DNA from: Bugulina stolonifera
Taxonomy: Eukaryota; Bryozoa; Gymnolaemata; Cheilostomatida; Bugulidae
Assembly (NCBI GenBank): GCA_935421135.1
Contig: OW285190.1
Span: 5,208,001-5,272,000, forward strand
Direction of reading: 5' to 3'
Length of the DNA stretch: 64,000 nucleotides
The position numbers were made by a program, and so were the translations under genes. This document shows, piece after piece, positions 1 through 14,200 of this stretch. Positions within the stretch are counted from its first letter, which is position 1. Every line of letters starts with the position of its first letter. The notes beneath the pieces were generated by a model that saw nothing but the letters and a program-made list of their open reading frames with translations, did not search any database and had not been told where the DNA came from.

Positions 1-3000
1 ATAGCCAGATGTAGTCCGACCACAAACTATCACCTATCTAAACCTAACCCACTTATCATTAACGTCTCAATAAAAAACTGAATGCACAACTGTCTCACAA
101 GAAATGAGAAAATGAAATGATTTGTTAGCCTTAGTACTATTGTTATTATTTGCTGTTTGCTCTGCTAACAAACAATGTGGTAATCAATGGATGCAGTGGG
201 CAATAGAAACAGATACCCCTGGCTACATGAATGATTGCTAACTGAAGCAGCCAGGCGTGACCCACTAATCACACGGACGTACACAAAAGATATGGAGCAA
301 ATGCTGTTAGGTGCTTAGGCAATGAGCTATGTTAGGTAATCAAGATTAAATTCTCCTCATCGAGTACATGTTCCAGCATTAGCTCTCAGCTTACTATCCC
401 TAAATCTGCAAACCTGGAACTAAAGATACGTAATTTAATTGTCTAAATATCTTTGTGCTTACTCAAAATATCAAACTTAGCAGTGGAATAAAAGAATTAT
501 TTTTTCTATTATGAATGCATTTTTTATCCAATTGATTCCAATGAAAATTTAACAAAATTGCCTGAGGACAAAACTACCTCTGTATGGATGGTTTGAAGAG
601 CAAACCAAATGTGATGAAATGATGGCATTGGACCAGATCAATCTTTTACATCACAGCTAATAATTACCCAAATCACTCCCTTTTTACCGCCCAGTAGATC
701 TACCAAGATGGTGGAAAGACTAGCCATCTGAGTACAGTAGCATTACCTAACTGAGAAATATTAATCACACCCTAAAGTTGCATCAATTTCCTTCACATTT
801 CCTCAAAAGCACACATTAATATTAATTCAGTTAGCACAGACAGTATCAAAGTATGACTGATTCCAAGTATATTCGCAGCCACTCTATGTGTGATAGTTAA
901 TCATTTTGCTAAAACTGATTAAAAATTTACTAACATAATTAAATCAAGTATTTGTTAATAAATAGATTGCCTCCATATTTCAATAGTGCAGTAATTTGAG
1001 CATAGACACAATCAGATAAATAATGTGCAAGTTTGATTAAATAATCTCACAGATTAATGAGTGTGAGGTGGCACTCTGGAGGTTCAGATAGATCCTGTAT
1101 GTAATCATTACCTGTGATAAGTTTAATCAAAAAATACCAATAAAAGATGCCAATCTCCAATAATACTCCAAATTATTCAAGTATAAAAGTTGCTGTGATA
1201 TAGTAATGTTTATAGTTTGAAGCTACATCACAGGTGTGGGGACCCTCTGGGCAGACAATTATCGTATTTAATATTCCTACTTCCTTTCAAAGATGGGAGT
1301 ATAATCATTCATGTAGTTGACAAGTAATTTGTCTACTTCAACCATATCATAGGCATCAGTTGTATAATGTTATCACACCAACATATTTACTTTATTTTTT
1401 GCTAAACCACAAAATGCTACTTTTAAAAGATAAGGTTATAATAAATTATACAGCTCTGCTACTTTGTGTAGTTATTAACTATGGAGTTGTGTTCTCTTTA
1501 GAGTCGGTATATATTTTGTGTGAGGAAAGGGGGTGACTGTTACCAAGAAAACCACAAAAAGGCCCAAAATCTTTCAGAGTAAAGCAAGCGGGGAAGCTCA
1601 TTAAAATGCTGGAATTTAATACATAATAATATACTTCCCTTTTATATACGCATTTACATAATAATATAATTTCTAAGAAATAAAACATCAATTGGGTGTT
1701 TCGTGAGGAGACGGTATCAGATCATGTCAACTACTTAAAATTAATTTATGTTTATTATATAAAATGCATTATTTGTAATCATTTATGCTGAACAAGACTA
1801 TTTCACTGTAACAATGTTTCTGTTAGCAGAGGAAATCTCAGTCAGTGAATAAAATGAGTGAATAACATGAGTGAGTGAGTGACTCAGTTGATCATAAAAT
1901 GCTGGTAATAGTGACTGATATTAAACTCTTTTATCCAAACAAACTATAACTGAAGAACAATTAAACCAGTCATTAAATCAGCCCAGCACAGCATTGACAA
2001 ATAAAAACACAAACATCTCAGACCACTAACAACCATTAATGTTAGCATAAACATCAATCTCCCTACTTTGTTATCTTCCATTTCCAAATAGAACAAAACT
2101 TATGTCAACATAGGCTAAGCTATCTGGCACACCAAAACCCAGAGTATTGTTTAGTTTAGATATTTGAGTAGAAACTAAGATAATATACAAATCAGAAAAT
2201 AAAACAAGACCATAAATACTACACTTGTATAAGTACAATAATGGGTGAGATTCTAGGGAACTGTTGAGGGATAGAACACAACTGCAATAGTAACCATTGT
2301 TGGGGGTATAAAAAGCGAACTTAGCTTAGTACAATATCACACACCTAATAGTATATAAACATACTAACTCTACTTTTATATTACTGCTATATTAGTATGT
2401 TATTTCTCTTCCAAATAACATTAGGTAAGAAAATGATGAGTACTGAGATAATATACCACTTTACATATACAAATGTAATTATATATTGTATAGTAGACAA
2501 CAATAATACAACTGTTATAATCTATCTAAAAACATGCTAATGGAGGGAACTACATTGGAACAAGGGGCATAAATCAGTCAAAAATACCTGATTATGTACA
2601 ATTATGCAATAATAATAGTAGCATATGCTACGCTCAGTAATAATACATTACTAATTAGCCAACACAAAAGCAATCGTTACATATCCATAAAACATTTGCT
2701 TTACTTCTTCTCAGCTGGCCCAAAAACCTCAACAATCCACTGCACAATGGGGCTACACTCTTGCACAACAATAAAATATGCACTCACCATTCTTATGCAA
2801 CAATAGGTTTGGAATTGTGTCCCCTTGACTGTTACTATAACATTGCTACTACTAATAAATAACCATAGGGAAGCATGAGATAAAACCTGTCTACTGGGAG
2901 AGTCAATCCATACTGACACTGTCTAGGCATGTCCTACATCTTTTATTGACAAATATTTTTAGATTGCATAAAATCAACAACCCATGGCCTGCTTACAATA

Positions 3001-6000
3001 TCCATCCAGCATGTAATTATAGACCAAGGAACTATTACTACTACGCTATATTGGCTGTAGGTAAAACTAGTCAGTAAGTGTCCTAGTTCTATGGCTACCT
3101 GCAGTGTATAGCAACTCACTTCCCAGGAAATCATGCCAGGGGTCATAAATCAGTTTTACATAGAACAAAGACGACATAAATATCTACACTCTTTGGTGAC
3201 ACTGGGTATAGCTTCAAGTCATTATGTAAACAACTTACTCATTTGTCTAAATCAGGCCTGGTGACAACATTACTATGTGAAATGATAGTCATGGAGCTAT
3301 CCCCACCCACATTGCTGAGGGTGGTGTGTTGGCAATCAGGAACTGAACAGATAGCCTCAACTAATAATATAATTACTAATGATTATAATATAATAATAGT
3401 ATAATAAATACTAAAATGATGATGACAATATATTAAATAAAGTTTACAGTTCAGACAATGAATATTAATTATATAACACACTAGGGCACCAAATACCAAA
3501 TAGACTGTATAATTAAAACAGACTACAGCAAATATTTCCCCAAAAGTATCACATTTCTACAACAGGAAAGAGGAGATTATGTAAACATTAGAGCCCCTTT
3601 CATGTACCTGTAGCCTGTGTAGCCAGCTGTCCCTAGTAGTATCAGAGCAATCTTCTAGTACAGTAGAAATAATTATAATGTTTATTTAAATAAATAACAT
3701 GCATTTGAACAGAATGAATATTCCTTTGCAAATGTTACTACAACAAAACAAGTGTATGCAGACATGCACAATAGAGCATCATCATATTAATTAATTATAT
3801 ATACACAGCTAGTGCTAAGTTGGTGAGTGGTATGGGACATTTTACAGGCACCCCTAATGGCAACAGTTGAGTGACAGGAATAGCAGGCTAATAAATAAAC
3901 TAGTTGCTCACTAAATATTCATAGGGTGAGGATGACATTGCCATAGTGGCATAATAGGATACACAGCTATAGGACAGCAGACAGCAAGGTGTATGCTTGA
4001 ACCTATTACCATAGCCAACTCTTGGCATGCAGTCTGCAAAACAGCTGTTATAACACTGAGCTATGTATGTATATATACAACTGCTGCCTGTACTATATAA
4101 CAGCAAACAATGACCTACTGATGAAATTATACCTTAGCAGTCAGACAAGCCAAGTAAATAAACAATAACTAGACAGCTATTTGGAGGCTTGGTGAAGTGT
4201 ATTATTAAATGTGTATAGTTTCCACTGAAGGTTGCAATGTTGTGAATTATTATGTAACAAATATTATTATATACTTGTATTGTGTACTACATTATGTTTA
4301 CTATTATATAATACCATCTCAGACAGTGTTATGATAATTTGACCAGATTATGTTAGGGAGGTATTAATGCACAGCTTCCAGTGTGTTACATATTGACTTT
4401 AGTACCAGCTCCTCAGCTGCTAGTGGTAACAACTTGCTGTGTAGGCCTACTTTGTTGTATACAATATTGTTATATGATAGAGTTTCAGTCAATACAATAA
4501 GAACAACAACCCATTATTTAGTCTGTATATACAAAAATATCCATTGCAATGTAAACTTGTGGAATAAAACAAAAGTATAAAGGGCTATTGTGTGCTGACA
4601 ATCCCAGTGAGTTGGGGTCCATTTAGATGGCATATTTAGATGCAATACAATACTAACTATATCAGATGATACTGACTGTATGATAAATAGCACTATCAGC
4701 AGGGTATATAAATAGTATATTTGGCTTGGAGAGAGAGGTGTTTATATGATGTTATCTCTAGGTTTAATATTATCTATTATGGACGAACTATATAATAAAA
4801 TATGATCCAAGCTAGGTAGATGTTTGGGTAAAGGGCAAAGTGAATGTTGACATCGAAACTGTCTATAGTACTCGTAAATTCCCAAATGTCTGATAAGTGA
4901 ACAGCCAAATAAATTCTAAGATAAAATGGGTCAGTGAAGAAACAGAGCTAATCTACGTACCCTTTCAAAATACTAAAGTAATAAGCGTGCATTCTATTTT
5001 TCACCTCAAGTTGTTTTGTAAGAATCCCCGATTGAAATTAGCTTAACATTTTGAAAATTTCAGCTGGAAACAGGACGTTCTGAAAACGTTCAAACCTCAA
5101 CCCCAAACGAATGTTTTAGGAATGTCCAGTTTCTAACTGACATTTTCGATATGCAAAGATAATATCAACTTTTGTTTACTACTTTGGTAAATAGAAACTA
5201 AAATGTTGATTAATTAAAATCATAACTTATTGATCTGATTGATCTATTGATTACAATACTAAAACCAAAGTATGAGATATTTATTATAATTATGTTAGCT
5301 TTATATAACTAAGAAATCAATATAATATTAAGAGTAACTTTACTGTTTGAAAGACCATAACTATAAAAAATGTCGAGTCACAATCACAATGACTAATAAT
5401 CATGATCATACCTAACTAACTCATTAGTCAGTAGGTCATTCAACTTTCATTGATAACTACTAGTACAAGTATAGGTTGATTACTAGCTGGATGCAGATGA
5501 TCACATCACAATCACCTCACTTTTACTCACACCTGTGCTGAAAGTTGTCAATCCTTATTTAACTGTGCTGTTACAAGAGCAATATGAATATGGTACAATG
5601 TAAACTTCAAGATTAGCATCAACAAGGCACAGCAATTAAAATATAAATAATAGAACAATCTATTTTATAACAGTGACAAGGTCAAACCTGTGGTCTCTGT
5701 CTATACAGTAATGCTCCTAACTCTTCTACCATACTCAGAGAAGTTGCTGTTGAACCAACATTGAGTGCAACCTCATGTCAGCTAGTAATAAGTGTAAGTT
5801 ACCCCCACCTGACAGCTATACTGGTGACCCAAACAGCAAGGAGAAAGTGGTTTATTTGTTGTGATTATGTAATATTATGGAAGTCAGTAGTGCATTGAAC
5901 TAAAGGTTATCTAGTTATGCAACTGAGCCAGACCCCAAATTACATCGACTGATTGTATTGTAATGAAGCAGAAATAGTCAATGATATTATAGTGATTATA

Positions 6001-8560
6001 GGAGAACACATAACAAGTATACAACACAGTGTTTTCATTAGCTAACTATTGTTGATCAATTACTAACTACTATTACAGTCAACACCTGAAACTATTAAGG
6101 GGTCCCCTATGGTATAACAATTTCCTGTGGAGAAATTAGAACGCAACACTGACTGGGGCCCAAACCTAAGCCTTTCACCAGGGCGTTGACCTGACCTACA
6201 CTAGTGGCTACTAAAAACCAGACCTACTGTTTAAAAGTCAAATTTTCAAATAATGGACATTGTTTTGGCTTGAATAATATACTATGGCTATAAAAAACAT
6301 TTTGACAAATTCAAACAAGGCATAGAAGTCCTGAAGCAGCTTTCATGGCTTAGTGTTATTTATTACTCTACATACATATTGAGGCAAATTGTCAGAGGTA
6401 GATTTGGCTTAATTTAACTTCTTACATGGAAATCTAATCCTATCATAGAATTAAAAGTACTAAAATAAACCATTAAATCACCCTGTAGGATTATATACAT
6501 TAAGAACTCAATTTTTTAAATAAAAAACTGAACAATGCTGTGCTAGTATTCACTTTTTCAGCGGCTGTGCAGCTAGAACCATAAACTAAACCATTCTTGT
6601 TTTCAGCTCAAAAGCAGCTGCACTCTAAATGGTAGAGGTGTTGACTGTAGCTATGCTACCCGAGTGTATATTGGGGTCTTGCTGTGTTTAGCGTAGATGT
6701 TTATACACACACCTATCAAACTGACTGTTTCAAATATAGGAAACTGCAAACATCTGTCCCTAACTAACTCAAACGAACAATACTAGTACCTCAGTTCCCC
6801 TCTTTATTAGATAAACGAAGCAGTAAAAAATGTGGGTTGGTGTGTATACGTCTCGAAAATAGTGTACTAGTGTACGGCAGTTTCAGTGAAATATAACAAC
6901 ACTATTTAGACACAACCAACCCAAATAATAGGGGTAGCAAACCCTACACAACACATGTTATATCACAACACTAATTCAATCAGTATGTGCTACTTGAAAA
7001 GCTGGCTGATAAGTTTATAACTAAATGCAACAGATGAGAGAGCCCCTGTCTGGATACGGCTGTGTGTGCCTATGCAATGCATTCCCTATTGACTGTACAC
7101 AACATATATTATTTTTTATAATATTATTTTGTAACTAGGAGCTGGCCAGGTCACCCGTGCAAATAAACAACATTTTGGAACCCTAGCAGTAAACAACTCC
7201 CAGTACTATAAAAAATATCTAGACATGTATGAGTTAGTACTATTTGCCAACTGAAAGATTACTACAACTAGTAATTAAACGCACCTGGCAACGAATACAC
7301 AGAGATCAGCAGTCCAAGCAGCATTGGCAGCAAAGGCTGACACTATAAGCAGGCACACAGCTCTACGTTACAGAGCCAGTGCACAGAATGCTTGTACACA
7401 AATAACCCATATGTTGTACATATTCTACAGTGTATATTATATATTGCCTATTTTATGGGCATATTCAGTAGGTAAAGGCTAAATATATGTTTATTATCAT
7501 AATAGTCAAGAGTATTTATGTCAGTTTATTGTATAAATACAATCAAGGTATATAGCTCTGACCTATTCACCTATATTTATCTAACACATGCTTTAACTGG
7601 CAGCAGTGTATGGCTAGGATACAATGTGTGTATATAAAACAGCAATATCAAGGCTGGTATCAAATGAACACCAAAAAACTAAAAGACAGGCCTGACAAAG
7701 TAAACAGACTGTTATATTATATTGTTTGTCATTTACACTGGCTGCTGTTTTCTAGACAAGGTGAACCAATTCAGTACATTCTGCATTGTACAGTGAAACA
7801 GTAGACCAATGTTTACCTCTAAATTTGGGCCTCGCTAGGGCCAACTCAGTTCATGCAGTTCATTTGTGAAATAAAATAATTTTCATGATAATTGAAGAGA
7901 CAATTTCACATTTCCATTTAGCTGAATAAAAATGTGCTAATTAATGTAAAAGTAACAACTTTTGGCCATCAATCAGAAAGTGATAGAATAATGAAAGAAA
8001 GTAGTAAAAAAGTTAGTGGTTTTATCATATTATGTATGATTGAACATTGCTGGAAATGAAATTTATATCACTAGACAATTGAATAGATAGGGCTGCCTGT
8101 GGTCAACATAAGTGAGTACAAACCAGTAATAATTGGAAATACAAAGCTGGTAGTAGAATATGATGAGCCCATTAGTTCATGCCCTCAGCTCATCTGAGAC
8201 CAGATATAGCTAATGACAGCAGAAAGAAAGAGAGGAGACAGCATAATTATATCATAATATATAAGCCATCAGTAAAACAAACAGTTGTTGATGTAATAAA
8301 CAATGTTCATATAGACAGAGTGTACTAACAGCATATAATTGAGTATTGATTGAGATTTAGTTTCACAAATAATCAGTAGCCTAGCTGAACTATAGCTGAA
8401 CACTGCCTCTGTGGGGTTATAGGCAAATGTATAAGGAATTGGGCTCAGCTAGTCAATAAAACATGCCATGATATTATTAGTACAGTAATACAGTGCAGAC
8501 GTAACAGATGATTGACCTCAGTTGGAGTTCATAACAATCACCTGACTAGCAGCGAAAGTA
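1..8560. other. gene-poor AT-rich interval
   Basis: No coding region, RNA gene or well-defined transposon could be supported here apart from a small foldback element at about 5050-5150. Open frames are short (under about 75 codons), AT-rich and have no recognisable motifs. Splice-like GTAAG and AG signals occur but could not be joined into phase-consistent exons. Confidence 0.5.
5050..5150. mobile_element. short foldback MITE, family with 49081-49343
   Basis: About 100 bp with imperfect inverted ends. The left end reads TTGAAAATTTCAGCTGGAAA and the right end, on the other strand, reads TCGAAAATGTCAGTTAGAAA, each followed by a CAGGAC/CTGGAC-type motif. The same terminal sequence and a central CCCCAAAC/GGGGTTTG block recur at 49081-49343, so this is a dispersed family rather than a chance hairpin. 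No coding capacity. The superfamily is not identifiable. Confidence 0.55.
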
Positions 8561-8564
8561 TGAG

Positions 8565-8700
8565 TGAAAAGTGTGTGAATGTAGTAGTCAAAGCGAAACT
8601 GGGTGTGTGAATGTAGTAGTCAAAGGGAAACTGGGTGTGTAAGAGTAGAAGTCAATGTGAAAGTAGGTGTGTCAGCAGCAGTCAAAGTGAAAGTATTACA
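8565..8700. repeat. minisatellite, about 39-bp unit, 3-4 copies
   Basis: Degenerate direct repeats of a unit containing GAATGTAGTAGTCAAAG followed by GAAACTGGGTGTGT. The copies drift by substitutions and small deletions to the right. No coding meaning is apparent. Confidence 0.75.
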
Positions 8701-10057
8701 CGCTCTTTTGATAGACTAAGATTCATGTTTCATCTGGGAGAATTGGAGTGGGAATTAAAGTAGTAGTGAAAGAAGAAGTTCCTAGCCATACTTGGGAGTG
8801 AGAGTAGACACCAGAGAAAGGGATTGGACTGCAACTGCCCAGCAGTAAGATTTGCCTACTGTTAGTAGAGTTTGAGGCAAAAAACGAAAAACCGTAGCAG
8901 AAGTTGTTCTCTCTATTTCTGCCTAAACCTTATCCTCATCACAGACAAAGAACTACCGCTATTAAAATTTCTCCACTACTGAAGCAAAAAGCTTCCTTAT
9001 TCCCACTCAGAATTAAAAGTTACTGTCTAGCTTGAAACTTGATCATTTCAAAACCTTGTAGCTGACACAGCCTTTATTTCCCTTGCACCCAGCATATCAG
9101 AGCAAACATTTCTCCAAGTTTTCTTACCACAAAGTCATGTCAACTTCCCACGAACCTACCAGTAGACTTACATGCGGCTAGTACTGATACTGTGACATAA
9201 AAGGGAAGTCTTATAAAACACAGAAAAACTGCATAGAATCTATTGCTTAGCTTTGTGTTCCAAATATTATTTGTGACAATCTGCTGCAGAAAACATTATG
9301 TTACACTTAAGGTGCTGCCATTTCCCTGCAGGTACTATGCAGGCCTATAATATTGAAATTATATAATAACACAGGCAACATATAATAATATAATACATAT
9401 GCATGTATATATGGTAAGAAATGGCTGGTACCAGGTGTTGGTAGTATATACAGGAAGACATATTAAGTGTATAATAATACCACAGTGTCAGTTCAGCGTG
9501 TAACTAATGTTTAACTCATGACAGGAGTAAAATGTTGCATAAATGGCCACCTGCTAGTCATTCTTCTGTTTCTTTCGACCAAAAATAACTAGTCATAGAC
9601 AGGTTTTAAAATATGTGTATAATTTGACAGTAATGGGTAATGGGGGTACTGGGGTATGTAAAGTATTAGCTGTACTAGTAGGAGGCCCCATACTAACTAA
9701 TAGGTGACCTTAGTAATTGTTTATTATGAGTTAGCTGACCCCATTATCATGATTACATTATGTTATCTAGCCTACACAGCATAGTCATACAGCATACAAA
9801 CAATTACATAAGTAGCAACTGAAATACATTGCTGATAACAGTGTATATGGACCTATCCATACCAACAACATCTGGTACTGTATCACACACCATACTAAAC
9901 AAATACCTATGTACAAGTATGTCACAGATAAGAGAGAGAGCTAGCAGCCCCTAACACCTTCATATAACTATTAGTGAAGTAAACATTAGCATGTACTACT
10001 TTACTGGCTAGCAATGTGTATGGTGTTAGTATGAGAAGAAGTGGGCAGATGGTAATG
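8701..10057. other. no feature seen
   Basis: AT-rich sequence without convincing open frames, repeats or RNA genes. Confidence 0.4.
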
Positions 10058-10079
10058 TAGTAGTAGTAGTAGTAGTAGC
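10058..10079. repeat. (TAG)n microsatellite
   Basis: Seven or more perfect TAG triplets in tandem. Confidence 0.9.
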
Positions 10080-10308
10080 AGACAACTCCTACTGTAGCTT
10101 ACTGAAGCGAAAAGGTACCAAGACTGGATTTGACCCCTGAACCAGGGAAATTATAATTACAACTGTTGAGAAGTTGTGTCCCCCTCCAATAGAACATACT
10201 TGAGTGATATACATGTACATTGCCTTATTTGCATATGGTGTAATAGGTAAACATTTGAGCAAAATTCCAAGTTTTGCATTTATAGGAAGTTAGATAAGAG
10301 TAATCTAC

Positions 10309-10415
10309 CTGCTTACCACAGACAGAAATAGAGACCAGCGTACCACAGACAGAAATAGAGACCTGTTTACCACAGACAGAAAGAGAGACCTGCTTACAGC
10401 AGACAGAAATAGAGT
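10309..10415. repeat. minisatellite, about 28-31-bp unit, 4 copies
   Basis: Four near-identical copies of a unit with the core ACCACAGACAGAAATAGAGA. On the minus strand each copy ends in CTGTCTGTGGTAA or similar, which resembles a splice donor. This may be accidental. Confidence 0.8.
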
Positions 10416-10820
10416 AGGCACCAAGTCGGTCAGTTAGTTGGTCCTGTACATACAGTTATCAGACATGTGACCTAGCCTAGTCTTATGTAACCTTGCCTCT
10501 ACAATGGAGCATGCTCATGACGACTTCACCCTACCCCAGTTAACAGTGGCTGGGCATTTTGACCATCTTTGGCTGGAAAGTTTTTACATTTTGGATATTC
10601 CACTGCTGCATTAGAATAGTAACGGTTTTGATTACAAATAGACTCTAATCGGTTGACATAGATAACCGCATCATGCAATCATCGTGCTATCGCTCGACGA
10701 AAACTAATGGGTATGAATCCACTAATTTTTCCTTAAGTTTTATATAGCGGGAGATCACATGATCCAAAACCTCGCCCATTCCAACATACCAACTAGATTT
10801 AGAACTAAGCCAAGTCTTAC

Positions 10821-10937
10821 CATTGACGATGGACTCTCTCTTAGGCTCTGTCTCCGCGCACACGAATCACCATTTGAAGTAGTGCTCTCCTGCATCTGGC
10901 TCTGGCGGGCTCTGAGCATGCTCAGTGCATCTTCCAT
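10821..10937 (-). CDS. candidate first coding exon, unknown protein
   Basis: On the minus strand an ATG at 10937 opens 39 codons that run directly into a strong donor (ATG|GTAAGA, GT at 10820-10819), in phase 0. An in-frame TAA lies about 14 codons upstream, so this ATG is the first possible start. The peptide is polar, with RARQSQMQES and a PKA-like RRQS motif. The stretch is clearly richer in GC than its flanks. An acceptor-like TTTCCTACAG on the same strand just upstream (about 11000) could define a 5'UTR exon. I could not find a convincing next exon to the left; a weak candidate lies at about 10395-10440. The protein is not recognised and the call rests only on start, donor and composition. 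Confidence 0.3.
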
Positions 10938-11259
10938 AGTGTGAGTGGATGAGTCCCTGCCCTCCACTCTTTATCTACTCTGACTGAGCATCAATCGCAC
11001 ACTTCCACTTCTGTAGGAAATAAATAACTGTTTGCATAAACCATGCAGCATCAAAATGCTCCTGTTGTGTTAAAAATAGTGACCTTACAAACAAATAGCC
11101 TAGCTCCATGTAGCGTATACCAGCAGCTTTTATGTGATGGGCTATATATGATTCTTCGTCAACTTTCAAACCGAGGGTGATGGGAGGGTGTAGCTTGGTT
11201 TTATGTTTGTTTATGTCTATTGTTTGTTGTTGTTTATTGTTGTTGTTGTTCTATGGCCA

Positions 11260-14200
11260 CAGATGTAAACAAATTGGAAGCTATTGAGGTTAAAAACAAA
11301 GAGCTCTTTAGAGTTTACCTTGAAAATCTAAGTAGGTTTCCTCAGAGAGGGACTACTATAACACAAGTGAAAAATTGCCAAGTAGTGATGTAAGGCTGGC
11401 AGGTACAATATATGCTAATAAAGCTAGTGTAGTGTTACTTCTGCAACTATAGCTTGGATTTGCAGCATATTAAATAATGTTATCTACAGCGCATTGATAT
11501 TTGCCCAAATACAGTCTCCTGTGTTATTCTAGTACAGCATGTCAGTAACCAAATATTTTAAGAAAACAAGCAAACCTATGAAATACAATCAGAAAAGTTT
11601 CATTTATTCCCTAGATAAGGTATATTTCGTTAGTGTAAATATAGGACACGCAGTCAAAACATGGTAATTGAAAAGCAATGCGTTTGTACTGAAGATGGGC
11701 CCATGTAATTCTCAACCTTGATTCACCCCAAACTATCCGACTAACTTTCTCAAAGCAACAATATGTTGACGAAATAAAAAAGACCGAAAAGCAATAAAAC
11801 ACTTGAAAACTTGGCTTGGGTTCTATTCCATTCACAAAAAACGTAAGTAGTACCAGAGGTAGATGCCAAGTAGAGGATTAGTGAAGTATTGGATGCAAGG
11901 CTGTGCCAATTATGTCAGACTTATTTCCAGAAACTGCTGATCAAATGAGATAAGTGCGTAAAATAAATTGATGAAGTTGAGCCATTTCTCTGTAAAATAC
12001 ATTATTTATGGAGTTGGCTGTATAATGGATAGCTAAATACTCTATGCCATAGAATTATCCTGTACAGCTAAACTAAGTAATTGCGGAGATATTTACTCAA
12101 ACTCAGTACCATGGTAGTGAAACAAAGCTAACCAAGTTCTATCTAGAAGGAATGTGGAAACATACCAGAACTAACTCGAGAATATGAAGTCACTGCCGGT
12201 AAACTGCCACTGGTCAATTCTGAAGAAATCGAGGTCTCAAACTATTAAACTATTGCCAAATTCTATTTCCACTAAGACCAGTTGACTAACTAAACTATAT
12301 CAACAGTGATTGTTTGCAGCTAGCGAATGCACTGCCTTCCTTCACCATACACAAGAGATAACTAAATATTCTTTTGTTTGTCCGTGTATACAATGTCAAT
12401 CGTTTTGTTTAAATTGCATCTTTGCATCTCCACAAAAACGCAAACAATGTTTGCGTTCATAAGACATCAAGCAAACAAAATACAAGGTATTGAGATTAGT
12501 TTGCAGTTTTGTGTTCAGGTGCTATTATTAAAACATGTGAATGGTGAGGGAAAGGCATCCATATAATAGACATACATTTACATGAAGCAATAAATGTAAT
12601 AGCCTCACAATCCTAGTCTATAATATGATGAGGAAGTCACTAATAGCAAGTTGGGACAAGTTTACAAATTGGTCAAAAGCGTCTGTATGCTAACACTGAT
12701 ATGCAGCCAAGTTCTGTCCTCTAGAGCAGCCAAGTCCTGTTCTCTACAGCAGCCGAAGGCTCGTCGGAATGTGCATATTCCTAGACTATAAACCATGTAA
12801 AGGCCACTAGTTGTAAAGGATGGTATTGAACCGCTTGGACCTTTGAAGTTTCGGGATTTTAAAATCAATGATGCATTTTTGAAGTCAAATTATCGAATCC
12901 AATTTTTAACCCTGTTGGAAATAACTCAAGTTCACAAAGAAATGGCAAAATAGTTTATTCCTCAGGAACACACACATTCTTAACAAAAGCTGCACAAATT
13001 CATCTACAGTAATTATAATTATGCAAAACCTGTCACTATTGCAAACATGAGAATATAGAGATAGCTAGCTTCTATTAAAACAGAGGATGTGCACACATTA
13101 CATTCACTGGATATGAATTCAATAGCACAGTTCAGCACTGGTGGTAAAGTCCATAGCATCATAAAGTGAAGAGATTTACTTCAAACAATTTCAGTTCTCT
13201 CTCAAAAGAATTGTTTTAGCAAATAGTCTATTCACAGAAACGCAGGCCTGTAAATATTTATACAGTGAATACACCAAACACTCAACAGCAGAGCAAATAC
13301 AAACAAATATAAGCCTCTATACTTGGACCAGATCAATGTCAAGACTAGCTCAGCTCAGCCCAACAACTGCAGCAGCGGCGGCGGCTGCGCCTATGTTAAC
13401 AGCTTAAGCAATGCTTGCTAACCAGTCACTGGTCCTTGACAATCCTTCCAGCGAAACAAGAACAAACAATCTACTGCATAATATACTCCTGGTGCTGCAA
13501 CACGTTTAGCTACATGTTTTGTCTCTACTCCAGAACATGCAACAATGTATGGACATTAACCGAACATGGGTGTGTGTGACGGAAAGCTCTGCCCTGGCCA
13601 TATGGAACAACTCTGCTTCCATAACAGGCTATATTATGTCTTAGAACACTGATTAATAGAAATGGTAGAGTAAGCCTTTCAAAACTGGTACACTATGGAT
13701 GGCTCCACTACAGGAACAGCAAAATTTCCACACTAAACACTGAAAACAGATGAAGCAGAGATCAACAAATCAACAGGAGTTATGACAAGAGTGCCGATTA
13801 TTTGACATTCCAGAGATGGACAAAAGAAAAACAAAGGCAGCAGATAAGAATAGAGTGACATAGAACAACAAAACTTCTTCATTCTAAAGCCTATCTGTTG
13901 ATATCTTCTACCAAACTTGGCTAGTCTTGGCACGTCTCAAGAGTTCACCAGGAAATCAAATGGTCTGGAATGCCATTCAAAGCATGCAGCCTGTATTTAC
14001 CCTGGATGAAACGGATTGTTATACCATCAAAGTAGACCTACCACTGTAGATAATGCTGTACTAAAGAAAGTAAATGTGTCGTAGATCGAGCTGAGAAAGT
14101 ATCATTATATTTTCTCGGATGGTCTCTAATTGGTTTGCGTTACGAAGTAGGCGCTGATTGAGCTGCTCGACTTGTTTACATATTATTCCTTATTGCTTAA

